Part shown: positions 1 to 5,004 of the stretch, piece after piece
How the letters are laid out: every line of letters starts with the position of its first letter
Numbering within the stretch: position 1 is the stretch's first letter
NCBI GenBank assembly: GCA_003164275.1
Contig: PLSY01000160.1
Coordinates: 1-7,410, forward strand
Direction of reading: 5' to 3'
DNA: 7,410 nucleotides
Origin: Acidimicrobiaceae bacterium
GTDB lineage: Bacteria > Actinomycetota > Acidimicrobiia > Acidimicrobiales > RAAP-2
The notes under the pieces: model-generated
The model's input: only the letters and a program-made list of their open reading frames with translations
Databases searched by the model: none
What the model was told of the DNA's origin: nothing
Made by a program: the position numbers and the translations under genes

Positions 1-223
1 CACGGATCCTACGTATAACGCCGGGTCGGGGGGACGAGATGCACGGTGGCATAGGTAGACAGCTCCATCAGGGGATCGTAGGTGCAAATGCTCTTTGCGT
101 AGTTGCCTCTGCGGCACTCGACTGGTGACGCCGCTCCTGTCCCAAAACGCCGGCTCGCGGACACGCAGGCAGCCGACCGATCTGGATCTGGTTGCTGTCC
201 TACCGCTGTACTACCATCAGTGC
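1..223. other. Leading non-coding or undetermined stretch
   Basis: I see no convincing gene here. The longest open stretch on the plus strand reads from base 3 to a stop at 123-125, with an ATG at 39; it resembles no family I know and could be the tail of an upstream gene or chance. The minus-strand open frame here is proline/arginine-rich and overlaps the antitoxin gene, so I treat it as a shadow. The 3' end of the stretch carries the likely vapB promoter. Confidence 0.4.
212..217 (+). promoter_or_regulatory. Candidate -10 box of a leaderless vapB transcript
   Basis: TACCAT fits the actinobacterial -10 pattern TANNNT. It ends 6 nt before the ATG at 224, so transcription would start at or next to the start codon. 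No Shine-Dalgarno sequence precedes that ATG, which fits leaderless translation. A TTGCTG at 192-197 is -35-like but only 14 bp away. ACCAT (213-217) and ATGGT (224-228) form a short inverted repeat across the start, a possible autoregulatory site. Confidence 0.35.
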
Positions 224-499
224 ATGGTGAGTCGAAAGAAGCGATCGATCTCAATGCCCCCCGACCTTGATTCGAGTATCGAGGCGGCGGCGGCGGCCGA
301 GGGCATGTCGTACAGCGGATGGCTGGCAACCGTTGCCCGCAAGGAATTCACCGTTCGCGCCGGGCTGGACGCCGTCGCCGGATTCGAGCGAGCTCATGGT
401 CGTTTCACCCCCGAGGAAGTCGCCGAAGCTGAGACTTGGGCAACTGAAGCCATTGCCCGTTCCAAGCGAACTGGAGCGCGCCAGCGACGGAGCGCCTGA
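224..499 (+). CDS. VapB-like ribbon-helix-helix antitoxin
   Basis: This 91-residue protein is the likely antitoxin of the PIN-domain toxin encoded next to it. In such pairs the antitoxin binds and neutralises the toxin and, through its N-terminal DNA-binding part, represses the operon. The N-terminus (about residues 4-40) has the ribbon-helix-helix layout: basic KKR, a short strand (RSISMP), then two helices around an EGMSYSGWL turn. The rest is charged and helical, ending in a basic tail, and would wrap the toxin. I chose the ATG at 224 because the RHH strand follows directly and a -10-like box lies 6 nt upstream; GTG at 227 is equally possible, and the frame stays open back to an ATG at 95. 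Its TGA shares one base with the toxin ATG (TGATG), implying translational coupling. The antitoxin call rests on this context plus the fold pattern. Confidence 0.75.
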   Translation: MVSRKKRSISMPPDLDSSIEAAAAAEGMSYSGWLATVARKEFTVRAGLDAVAGFERAHGRFTPEEVAEAETWATEAIARSKRTGARQRRSA

Positions 500-879
500 T
501 GGGTGTCACCTACGATACGGGAGCTCTCGTTGCTGCTGATCGGGGAGAGCGTTGGATCTGGGCAAGGCATCGTGCACTGCTTTCTCTCCGGGATGTGCCG
601 ACGACACCCGCACCTGTTGTCGCACAGGCTTGGCGAGGTGGGTCACGCCAGGCCCTGCTGGCCAGGTTTCTCGTCGGCGTCGACATCGAACCAATGAGCG
701 ACGAGCAGGCGCGTGCTGTCGGAATCCTCGCCGGACAAGCGGGGGTCACCGACATCGTCGATGTGGCTGTCGTTGAAGGAGCACTCCGACGCCACGATAT
801 GGTGGTCAGTTCTGATCCTGACGATCTCGAGGCAATTGCCAGCTCTGTGTATCGGCAACTCGAGATCGACCGCCCTTGA
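499..879 (+). CDS. PIN-domain ribonuclease toxin (VapC-like)
   Basis: This 126-residue protein has the length and motif order of VapC toxins, Mg2+-dependent endoribonucleases that cleave RNA and stop growth when freed from their antitoxin. Visible motifs are the N-terminal strand YDTGALVAAD with catalytic Asp6, the central TDIVDVAVV with Asp85 and Asp88, and the C-terminal strand VVSSDPDDL with Asp106. The usual second acidic residue, in the helix after PAPVVAQAWRG, is Gln43 here. I recall related actinobacterial PIN proteins reading AQxWR at this point, so this may be a subfamily trait rather than inactivation. The ATG overlaps the antitoxin TGA by one base, and a GGAG inside the antitoxin gene (489-492) is a plausible ribosome binding site. 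Toxin identity is confident from motifs and context; the RNA target cannot be read from sequence. Confidence 0.85.
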   Translation: MGVTYDTGALVAADRGERWIWARHRALLSLRDVPTTPAPVVAQAWRGGSRQALLARFLVGVDIEPMSDEQARAVGILAGQAGVTDIVDVAVVEGALRRHDMVVSSDPDDLEAIASSVYRQLEIDRP

Positions 880-965
880 CTCCTGCAGGCCGAGGCTTCG
901 AGTACGGCCCGACGGCTTGTTGTGGGTGCCGCCGAACAGATCAAATCAATCTGCGACTGTCCCAG

Positions 966-985
966 ACCGCCAGTTGGTCGGCGGT
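966..985. terminator. Weak hairpin between convergent genes
   Basis: ACCGCC (966-971) pairs perfectly with GGCGGT (980-985) across an 8-nt loop. It lies between the 3' end of the PIN toxin gene and the 3' end of the opposite-strand pentapeptide gene, where a shared terminator would be expected. There is no T-tract on either side, so a Rho-independent terminator is only a possibility. Confidence 0.2.
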
Positions 986-1068
986 TATCACCCGTGTAAC
1001 GGCACATGAGGGATACCCAAGTGCAGCACCTGGGCGGGCCGGTCAACGGGAAGTCGTCAAGGAGTCGG

Positions 1069-1746
1069 TCAACGCCGCTTGGCGGGTGCCTCCCGGTCAT
1101 CATCGACCTGGATACTGAGCGCGGGCAGCACCCCAAGTGCAACCGAGAGCACCTGGCCCGTCTCGATGGTTGACCCCCCGAGGTACCGGCCGCCCTTCAG
1201 GTCGAGCAGGTTCGAGCCGTGGAATCTGACTTCCTCCATGCTGGCCTTCGAGAACTCTGATCCGGTCAGGTTGCAGTCGAAAAACCTCGTGTTCTCCAGC
1301 ACTGCTCCGTAGAAGTCACCCTCGCTGAGATCGGTATTCTCGAACATGACCGACTTGGCTTCCGACATCCGAAGGTTCGCCTGATCGAGTCGACAGTCGG
1401 TAAAGCTCACATTAGCGAGCCTGCATCGTGTGAGGATCACCGCCGACATGCGACAGTCCTGGAAGTGGACCCGGTTAAACGAGGACTCATCGAGGTCGGC
1501 TCCCGACAGGTCGGAATTTTCCACCACCACGTCGGTGAAGCGCAGACGGTGAAGCTCCGATCCGGTGAATGCGGCATTGGATATCCGGCATCGCACGAAC
1601 ACGACATCTTCGTGCTGCCGTCCTGCGAAGTCTCCACCGAGGGCGAAGTCGGAGACCACCACCTCGTCCTCCAACGACCACTCATCGGCTCTCGCAAGTA
1701 CCTCGGGGATGCGCGGCAGTTTCGGTGACCTCTGCGCTGCGTTCAC
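1069..1746 (-). CDS. Pentapeptide-repeat protein
   Basis: A 225-residue protein whose middle (about residues 40-185) is a run of five-residue repeats of the A(D/N)LXX/xxFxx type, for example NSDLSGADLDESSF, TRCRLANVSF, NTDLSEGDFYGAVL and DCNLTGSEF. Such repeats fold into a right-handed four-sided beta helix. Known members include DNA-mimicking gyrase-binding proteins (MfpA/Qnr), but most have no known role, and nothing here shows gyrase binding. The N-terminal 35 residues are not repetitive and read as a helical cap (PRIPEVLARADEWSLEDEVV). The C-terminus leaves the repeat with a hydrophobic stretch (TGQVLSVALGVLPALSIQ) and a basic tail. There is no signal peptide, so it is probably cytoplasmic. 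The start is GTG (1744-1746) with no clear ribosome binding site, so it is uncertain by some residues. It converges with vapC and lies about 245 bp left of dif. Confidence 0.85.
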   Translation of the reverse strand: MNAAQRSPKLPRIPEVLARADEWSLEDEVVVSDFALGGDFAGRQHEDVVFVRCRISNAAFTGSELHRLRFTDVVVENSDLSGADLDESSFNRVHFQDCRMSAVILTRCRLANVSFTDCRLDQANLRMSEAKSVMFENTDLSEGDFYGAVLENTRFFDCNLTGSEFSKASMEEVRFHGSNLLDLKGGRYLGGSTIETGQVLSVALGVLPALSIQVDDDREAPAKRR

Positions 1747-1990
1747 CCGATGAGCGTAGGTCGCAGATCACCCTTGCAACTGATCTATGTCGCCATCGCA
1801 GAATTCCCCGGAGATCGTGCCATTCGAGTACGTACGCAGCGGGGAAGGCATACCGGGCACTCATTCCCACCTCACCGAACGCAGTCCTGCTTGCCGGGTT
1901 CTCGACCGGTGGGTCTGCCGACATCGAGGGGAGCGGTGCCACATCGAGCAAAAACACCCGTAGGTATTGTCTCCGCCCCACTCACATTTT

Positions 1991-2018
1991 ACTTGACATA
2001 ATATGCATTATCGGCGGT
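1991..2018 (-). other. dif: dif site: XerC/XerD chromosome dimer resolution site
   Basis: The 28 bp divide into ACTTGACATAA (1991-2001), a 6-bp centre TATGCA (2002-2007) and TTATCGGCGGT (2008-2018). On the minus strand this gives a XerC arm ACCGCCGATAA, centre TGCATA and a XerD arm TTATGTCAAGT. The E. coli dif centre is TGTATA and its XerD arm TTATGTTAAAT, so arm lengths and spacing agree. The actinobacterial consensus as I recall it has the arms CCGATAAT and ATTATGTCAAGT, both present exactly; the differences are in the first two bases and one central base. At dif, XerC and XerD, activated by FtsK, resolve chromosome dimers at the septum. It is intergenic, and most genes on both sides point toward it, as expected at a terminus. 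An element that uses Xer recombination could carry a similar site, but I see no second copy and no mobile genes here. Confidence 0.88.
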
Positions 2019-2288
2019 TTTATCGGAAGACCTTCTCAGTAGGTACACCGACAACTGGCGCTAAGGCGTAGTTACAGTCTGCGCTTTGTCGGTGAAATCG
2101 TTGAGATTGTCCGTAAGTCTGATGAGACCTTTGACAAGGATTGCGTGCCGATTTTCGAACCTCTGGGCTGGCGAGCTGCCCCCGAAGAAAAGGTTCGTGG
2201 AATGGTCGCTGGTTTCTCGTACAAGTCCAGGCGGCCGCTGGCGAAGGCATGCGCCGATTTCCCGTGGGGGTTCGCCTCCCTTCCTATT

Positions 2289-2301
2289 CGTCACAGTGAC
2301 G
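2289..2301. repeat. Palindrome CGTCAC-N-GTGACG, copy 1 of 2
   Basis: Perfect 6-bp arms flank a central A in non-coding sequence between dif and the pilin gene. The same arms with a central G recur at 5353-5365, and both copies are preceded on the plus strand by TT. This could be a regulator binding site; its factor is unknown. Confidence 0.4.
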
Positions 2302-2503
2302 TATCCATCGGAGTGGGAGAGAGACGGTAGGAAGGTGACACGCGAGCTGGCGCGGAACGGTGGCTAACAAATCATCGCGTGTGCTCGCGGACCGGCGGCC
2401 TGAGCATTTCTGCTCTGCGCCGTCCTATCTTGCGGATGATGAGTCAGAGCTGGCCTGAAGGGTGGGCACTCCTCCGCTTCTGGCTCCGGGACCCAGTTGC
2501 GTG

Positions 2504-3160
2504 CTACAGATTGGGAAAGTTGCTCGCCGTGTAGGTCACTGGGGCGGTCGTGCTCGCTGACACTGCCGGTGGAGTTGCTGCATTGCAGGTACTCGCCCCT
2601 TTTGCCTCCCCGAAGGCGGTACCAGCGTTGAGAGCTGCACCGGACAAGTTGGCATATGGGGTGGAGGCGGTCGCCGACTCAGGTGCGCCGTTGTTGATTA
2701 CGAACCAACAGTTGGCGGTGCCCTTCGCCTGGGCAGCAATAACTATGCCGTTACCATCAGCTGCCACTGCAACACTGACTTGCTGGGGAGTCTGCGATTG
2801 GGAAGAGCCGCTCGTTACCGCCGTCGTCGAAAAACCGAGGTTTGGCTCAATGGACGACAGTGTTGCGGCCAACACGGCGGTGGGCGTCGTGTACGTGGCG
2901 TTCGTCGTCAGACTGTAGGTTTGCCCATTTTGCTGAAAGACGGTCTTTGCGTCTTGGACGGCAGTGTTCAGGTTGGACTGGGCTGCTCGGTCATTCGCTG
3001 ACTTCGTCACTCCAAGAAACGTCGGGATGGCAATGGCCAAGAGGATCGCCAGGATCAATAAGACGACCATTAGCTCTATGAGCGTGAAGGCCTCATCAGT
3101 TGACGAGACGCTCGCTGAGGCGTTTCTCTGACGGAGAAGCCGAATGGCTGGATTCCACAT
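2504..3160 (-). CDS. Type IV prepilin-like protein
   Basis: A 218-residue class III signal protein of the type IV pilin/pseudopilin family. Residues 1-24 form a short polar, basic leader (three Arg, one Gln-Arg), then comes FTLIELMVVLLILAIL followed by LAIAIPTFLG: the hydrophobic N-terminal helix with Glu29 at mature position 5. Prepilin peptidase would cut before Phe25. The residue before the cut is Ala24 rather than the usual Gly. The helix runs into ANDRAAQSNLNTAVQDAKTVF, typical of actinobacterial pilins. The C-terminal globular part is Ser/Thr/Ala-rich with two cysteines (Cys151 in NCWFVINNG and Cys192), which could form the disulfide common in pilins. The ATG at 3158-3160 is supported by AGGGAGAG (plus-strand 3167-3174) 6 nt upstream. 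No assembly ATPase, platform protein or peptidase lies nearby, so it depends on machinery encoded elsewhere. Whether it is a major or minor pilin is unknown. Confidence 0.9.
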   Translation of the reverse strand: MWNPAIRLLRQRNASASVSSTDEAFTLIELMVVLLILAILLAIAIPTFLGVTKSANDRAAQSNLNTAVQDAKTVFQQNGQTYSLTTNATYTTPTAVLAATLSSIEPNLGFSTTAVTSGSSQSQTPQQVSVAVAADGNGIVIAAQAKGTANCWFVINNGAPESATASTPYANLSGAALNAGTAFGEAKGASTCNAATPPAVSASTTAPVTYTASNFPNL

Positions 3161-3332
3161 CTCTGACTCTCCCTTACGACGGATGCATGAACGACCTTCT
3201 AGTCCTATCGTCGTTGACGAAACAGATCTTGAGCTAGCAAGCGAACGGGAACTGTTTACGGGTAAAGCATCGGAGACAGCCTTCGTCGGATGCGGCCGCA
3301 GCCAGAGTGGTCGTCATGAGAAAGAAGCCGTC
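3161..3332. promoter_or_regulatory. Divergent intergenic region, pilin and small membrane protein
   Basis: These 172 bp should hold promoters for the leftward pilin gene and the rightward small membrane protein gene. The pilin ribosome binding site is clear (3167-3174). A 10-bp palindrome TGCGGCCGCA sits at 3291-3300, 32 bp before the rightward ATG, and a TCGTC/GACGA hairpin lies near 3209-3221. I could not identify a convincing -35/-10 pair on either strand, nor a riboswitch. Confidence 0.3.
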
Positions 3333-3563
3333 ATGAGCACACACGCGAGGAAGCGCATCGGCTTCGTGGTCCTCGTCGTGGCTTGGATCGTCGTGCTCGC
3401 TGGGGCCATCCTCGCCATCGCTTCCCTGACCGGTCACGCAGCCGACAGTGACGAGCACGCAGGAATTGGCTTCGCCCTCGTCATGGGCGGAATGCTCATC
3501 GTGTTGATGGGCAACTACATCGTCCACCGAGCCAAGGTGGGAGCTGGCGAAGAGGACGGCTGA
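3333..3563 (+). CDS. Small two-helix membrane protein
   Basis: A 76-residue protein with two strongly hydrophobic segments, about residues 10-32 (GFVVLVVAWIVVLAGAILAI) and 46-64 (GFALVMGGMLIVLMGNYIV). A polar loop rich in His, Asp and Glu (HAADSDEHAG) joins them. The basic N-terminus (HARKR) suggests the start faces the cytoplasm and, with two helices, so does the acidic C-terminal tail. I do not recognise the family. The ATG at 3333 is preceded by a weak AAAGAAG and is the best start; the frame stays open upstream without a better one. It diverges from the pilin gene and converges with the next gene, the two stops being 13 bp apart with a TGAGGCCTCA palindrome (3561-3570) over its stop codon. 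Hydropathy and codon use support coding; the function is unknown. Confidence 0.7.
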   Translation: MSTHARKRIGFVVLVVAWIVVLAGAILAIASLTGHAADSDEHAGIGFALVMGGMLIVLMGNYIVHRAKVGAGEEDG

Positions 3564-3576
3564 GGCCTCAGTGGGG

Positions 3577-3990
3577 TCAGAGGACCGGAACGGCGGCCAA
3601 CCCGAAGGGAACGAAGTCCTCCTCGGGCTCACCCCTCAGGGCCAAGAGGTCACCGAGGGCGAAGACGAAGGCCAGCAAGGCGGCGCCGATGGCATCGCGC
3701 CTTCCGATCGAGCGAATACTGGCCAGGCTGATCAGCGTGTCCATGGAGTCGCTGGCCAGCGCCGCAGAAGTCCCCGAGCGCACGGAGGGTGCGTCGTCTG
3801 CTCGAGCGGCTGCCACGGTTCCGAGTCCCAACACGAGGTCACGAACGCCGATGGTTCGCATGAGCAACACGGAGGCGCCGGTCGGCTCCTCTCGCCCCGA
3901 GATGCGCATCGGGGCCTTTGGGGCGGCGATCAGAGCGACGCCAACGGCCGTCCGCAGCCACCCCATGGACTCCTGTTTCGAGACCGGCAT
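3577..3990 (-). CDS. Small membrane protein, DUF4267-like
   Basis: Up to 137 residues with several weak hydrophobic helices: about residues 11-24, 41-61, 80-95 and 98-118. The motif LLMRTIGVRDLVLGLG (about residues 42-57), preceded by an EPTGA turn, is what I associate with a widespread group of small uncharacterised actinobacterial membrane proteins (DUF4267 or a similar DUF; assigned from memory). A second Arg-rich helix start, SIRSIGRRDAIGAALLA, may be a diverged copy of the same motif, hinting at an internal duplication. No catalytic residues are evident. Start choice is uncertain: Met1 (3988-3990) has no ribosome binding site, while Met9 (3964-3966) has AGGAG only 3 nt away. The gene converges with the two-helix protein gene and follows the secreted-protein gene by about 80 bp on the same strand. 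Confidence 0.75.
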   Translation of the reverse strand: MPVSKQESMGWLRTAVGVALIAAPKAPMRISGREEPTGASVLLMRTIGVRDLVLGLGTVAAARADDAPSVRSGTSAALASDSMDTLISLASIRSIGRRDAIGAALLAFVFALGDLLALRGEPEEDFVPFGLAAVPVL

Positions 3991-4071
3991 AGACGCAGCG
4001 TAGTGAAGGCAGCCACTGCATTCACGGCTGACGGTTCAGCGACGGGACCGCGTCTTGGTCAAGGGGCCAGC

Positions 4072-4563
4072 TCAACCGGCGCTGGAGAGAGACGCTGACC
4101 CGCACTGGGCCATCTCATACGTGGCGATCGTCTGTCCCGCGCTCGAGAACTTCGCATTGGTCGTGAGGGCGAGCTCGGTCTTCTCGAACTGCGAGGCGCT
4201 GGTCGAGTTCTTCACCCCGTTCACGATCGTTGGCTCGAACTTGCTGACCTGCTGGGCCGCAGCCCGCACATTGGCTGGAGCGGAGGAAAGGGCGGACATG
4301 AACTGCTTCGCCACCGAGGCATCTTGCTTGTCGACGGACATCAGATCCTTTTGTGCCACTTTCCAGTTGCCGGCGATCAGCGCCTTGCTTGCGGCGACCG
4401 AAAGCTTCGACGCGGCGAGTGTCTGGGAGGATTTCTCCAACTTGCAAAAGGCGCTGTTGGGATTGGAGCCAGAGGCTGCTCCAGCAGGCGGCGACGTCAC
4501 AGCCACCGTTCCGACACTGGCCACCGCAATACCGATGAGCGTCGCCGCCTGTCGGATGTTCAT
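4072..4563 (-). CDS. Secreted helical protein with two cysteines
   Basis: A 163-residue exported protein I do not recognise. Residues 1-30 are a Sec signal peptide: short basic start (NIR), hydrophobic core (LIGIAVASVGTVAV) and a likely cut after AGA (Ala29). The mature part is Ala/Ser/Lys-rich and predicted mainly helical, with just two cysteines, Cys40 near its start (AFCKLEK) and Cys154 near its end (MAQCGSA), placed to form one disulfide closing a helical bundle. The start ATG (4561-4563) is fixed by a perfect AGGAGG (plus-strand 4572-4577) 8 nt upstream; the longer open frame to 4791 is arginine-rich, overlaps the next gene antiparallel in frame usage and is not believable. The likely -10 box is at 4619-4624. 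It shares strand with the HTH gene upstream but has 125 bp and its own promoter candidate between. Confidence 0.85.
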   Translation of the reverse strand: MNIRQAATLIGIAVASVGTVAVTSPPAGAASGSNPNSAFCKLEKSSQTLAASKLSVAASKALIAGNWKVAQKDLMSVDKQDASVAKQFMSALSSAPANVRAAAQQVSKFEPTIVNGVKNSTSASQFEKTELALTTNAKFSSAGQTIATYEMAQCGSASLSSAG

Positions 4564-4618
4564 CGATTGTGCCTCCTGGCTGGGCCGACGACCGGAGCCG
4601 GGCCGGAATGGTTGGCAG

Positions 4619-4624
4619 AGTGTA
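4619..4624 (-). promoter_or_regulatory. Candidate -10 box of the secreted-protein gene
   Basis: On the minus strand this reads TACACT, a TANNNT -10 box. Transcription would begin near 4612, giving a leader of about 50 nt that contains the strong AGGAGG site. No good -35 is seen at 16-18 bp. Confidence 0.35.
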
Positions 4625-4673
4625 GATGGCTGGTGGCGCCAGCGGCCAAAGCTCACCACTCCCCTCCCCCGGC

Positions 4674-4689
4674 GGCGCCTATCGGCGCC
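4674..4689. repeat. GGCGCC hairpin / tandem repeat at the HTH gene stop
   Basis: GGCGCC (4674-4679) and GGCGCC (4684-4689) are separated by TATC and form a 6-bp hairpin that reaches into the HTH gene stop codon. Seen another way, CGGCGCCTA occurs twice in tandem with a 10-bp period. On the minus strand the hairpin is followed by G-rich sequence and no T-run, so it is a weak terminator candidate at best. Confidence 0.3.
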
Positions 4690-4928
4690 TACGCACCGCC
4701 GAACCGCTTGTGGGCTGCTTGCCGGGTAATGCCGAGTTGTCCGCCGATCGCTGCCCAGGACAAGCCCACAGACCGGGCTGTGTCGACACACTCTTGGAGG
4801 ACCTCATGGGCCAGTCTGAGGGAGGCTTCGGCGTCGCCGACAGCATCGAGGGCGGCGGCCTCATCGATCTCCCGCTGTTTCCAAGTCTGCTCGGACAGGC
4901 GGGTGGCTCGGCGTCGTGGTGAAACCAT
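4689..4928 (-). CDS. Small helix-turn-helix DNA-binding protein
   Basis: A 79-residue protein consisting of a basic N-terminus (SPRRRATR), a long helical region (about 12-50) and a C-terminal helix-turn-helix at about 51-77: [26 protein letters not shown]. The SWxxIGxxLGxTRQAAxxRF signature is common in small actinobacterial regulators and resembles sigma-factor region 4 and AsnC/MarR-type recognition helices. The recognition helix would be TRQAAHKRF. There is no sensor domain, so any signal must come through a partner or by protein level. The ATG (4926-4928) has no ribosome binding site, but a TATAGT -10 box ends 6 nt before it, indicating a leaderless mRNA. A perfect GTCAAC/GTTGAC palindrome lies over that -10 box, suggesting the protein represses its own gene. 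The target genes are unknown. Confidence 0.8.
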   Translation of the reverse strand: MVSPRRRATRLSEQTWKQREIDEAAALDAVGDAEASLRLAHEVLQECVDTARSVGLSWAAIGGQLGITRQAAHKRFGGA

Positions 4929-4930
4929 CA

Positions 4931-4947
4931 GTCAACTATAGGTTGAC
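4931..4947. promoter_or_regulatory. Operator-like palindrome over the HTH gene -10 box
   Basis: GTCAAC (4931-4936) and GTTGAC (4942-4947) are perfect 6-bp inverted repeats separated by TATAG. On the minus strand the -10 box TATAGT occupies 4935-4940, inside the palindrome, and the start codon follows 6 nt later. A bound dimer would block RNA polymerase. A further half-site, TGTCAA (4963-4968; TTGACA on the minus strand), lies upstream and is also a -35 look-alike, although 22 bp from the -10 box is too far for a standard promoter. Confidence 0.55.
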
Positions 4948-5004
4948 GATGGGAAATGGTGGTGTCAATACGCCAATCGAGCGTCTCCCAAGGTCCGACA
5001 CGGA

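Larger units (their letters stand above)
1747..2503. other. Gene-poor region around dif
   Basis: About 750 bp without a gene I can support. It holds the dif-like site (1991-2018), set in locally AT-rich sequence from about 1980 to 2027, and a palindrome at 2289-2301. Two weak open frames overlap on opposite strands: plus from about 2043 to 2330 and minus from a GTG at 2294 to 2061 (77 codons, ending in a plausible helical segment, FENRHAILVKGLIRLTDNL). Neither has a ribosome binding site or resembles a family I know, and they cannot both be real. The plus frame running through dif from 1569 is antisense to the pentapeptide gene for its first half and looks spurious. A GAGCA/TGCTC mini-hairpin at 2402-2415, with a GAAA loop on the minus strand, lies downstream of the pilin gene but has no T-run. 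Confidence 0.5.

Noticed and set aside
1042..1072. Three GTCAA direct repeats near the 3' end of the pentapeptide gene
   Set aside because: Spacing is irregular, the repeats are short and one overlaps a stop codon; most likely chance, although they resemble the HTH half-site.
1682..1981. Minus-strand open frame with GTG start right beside dif
   Set aside because: It overlaps the start of the pentapeptide gene in another frame, has no ribosome binding site and shows no recognisable motif.
1569..2042. 157-codon plus-strand open frame running through the dif site
   Set aside because: Its first part is antisense to the pentapeptide gene and very arginine/proline-rich; it has no ribosome binding site and no family resemblance. 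A gene crossing dif would also be unusual.
2086..2367. Plus-strand open frame right of dif
   Set aside because: Arginine/proline-rich composition, no ribosome binding site, and at least two other frames are open over the same bases.
1747..2503. Mobile element or Xer-integrated island at dif
   Set aside because: Only one dif-like copy is present, and no recombinase, transposase or terminal repeats are visible in the window.
3240..3320. Possible c-di-GMP riboswitch between the pilin and membrane protein genes
   Set aside because: A short GGGTAAAGC-like stretch recalled the GEMM motif, but the paired helices and tetraloop receptor could not be built, and it faces away from the pilin gene.
3561..3570. 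TGAGGCCTCA palindrome as a bidirectional terminator
   Set aside because: It has no loop and no T-tract, and its first bases are simply the stop codon of the plus-strand gene.
3234..3632. 132-codon minus-strand frame over the two-helix membrane protein
   Set aside because: The plus frame has clear membrane helices; the minus frame is His/Asp/Ser-rich, as expected from reading the opposite strand.
4564..4791. N-terminal extension of the secreted-protein frame
   Set aside because: It is arginine-rich, overlaps the HTH gene and precedes a perfect AGGAGG plus signal peptide that mark the true start at 4563.
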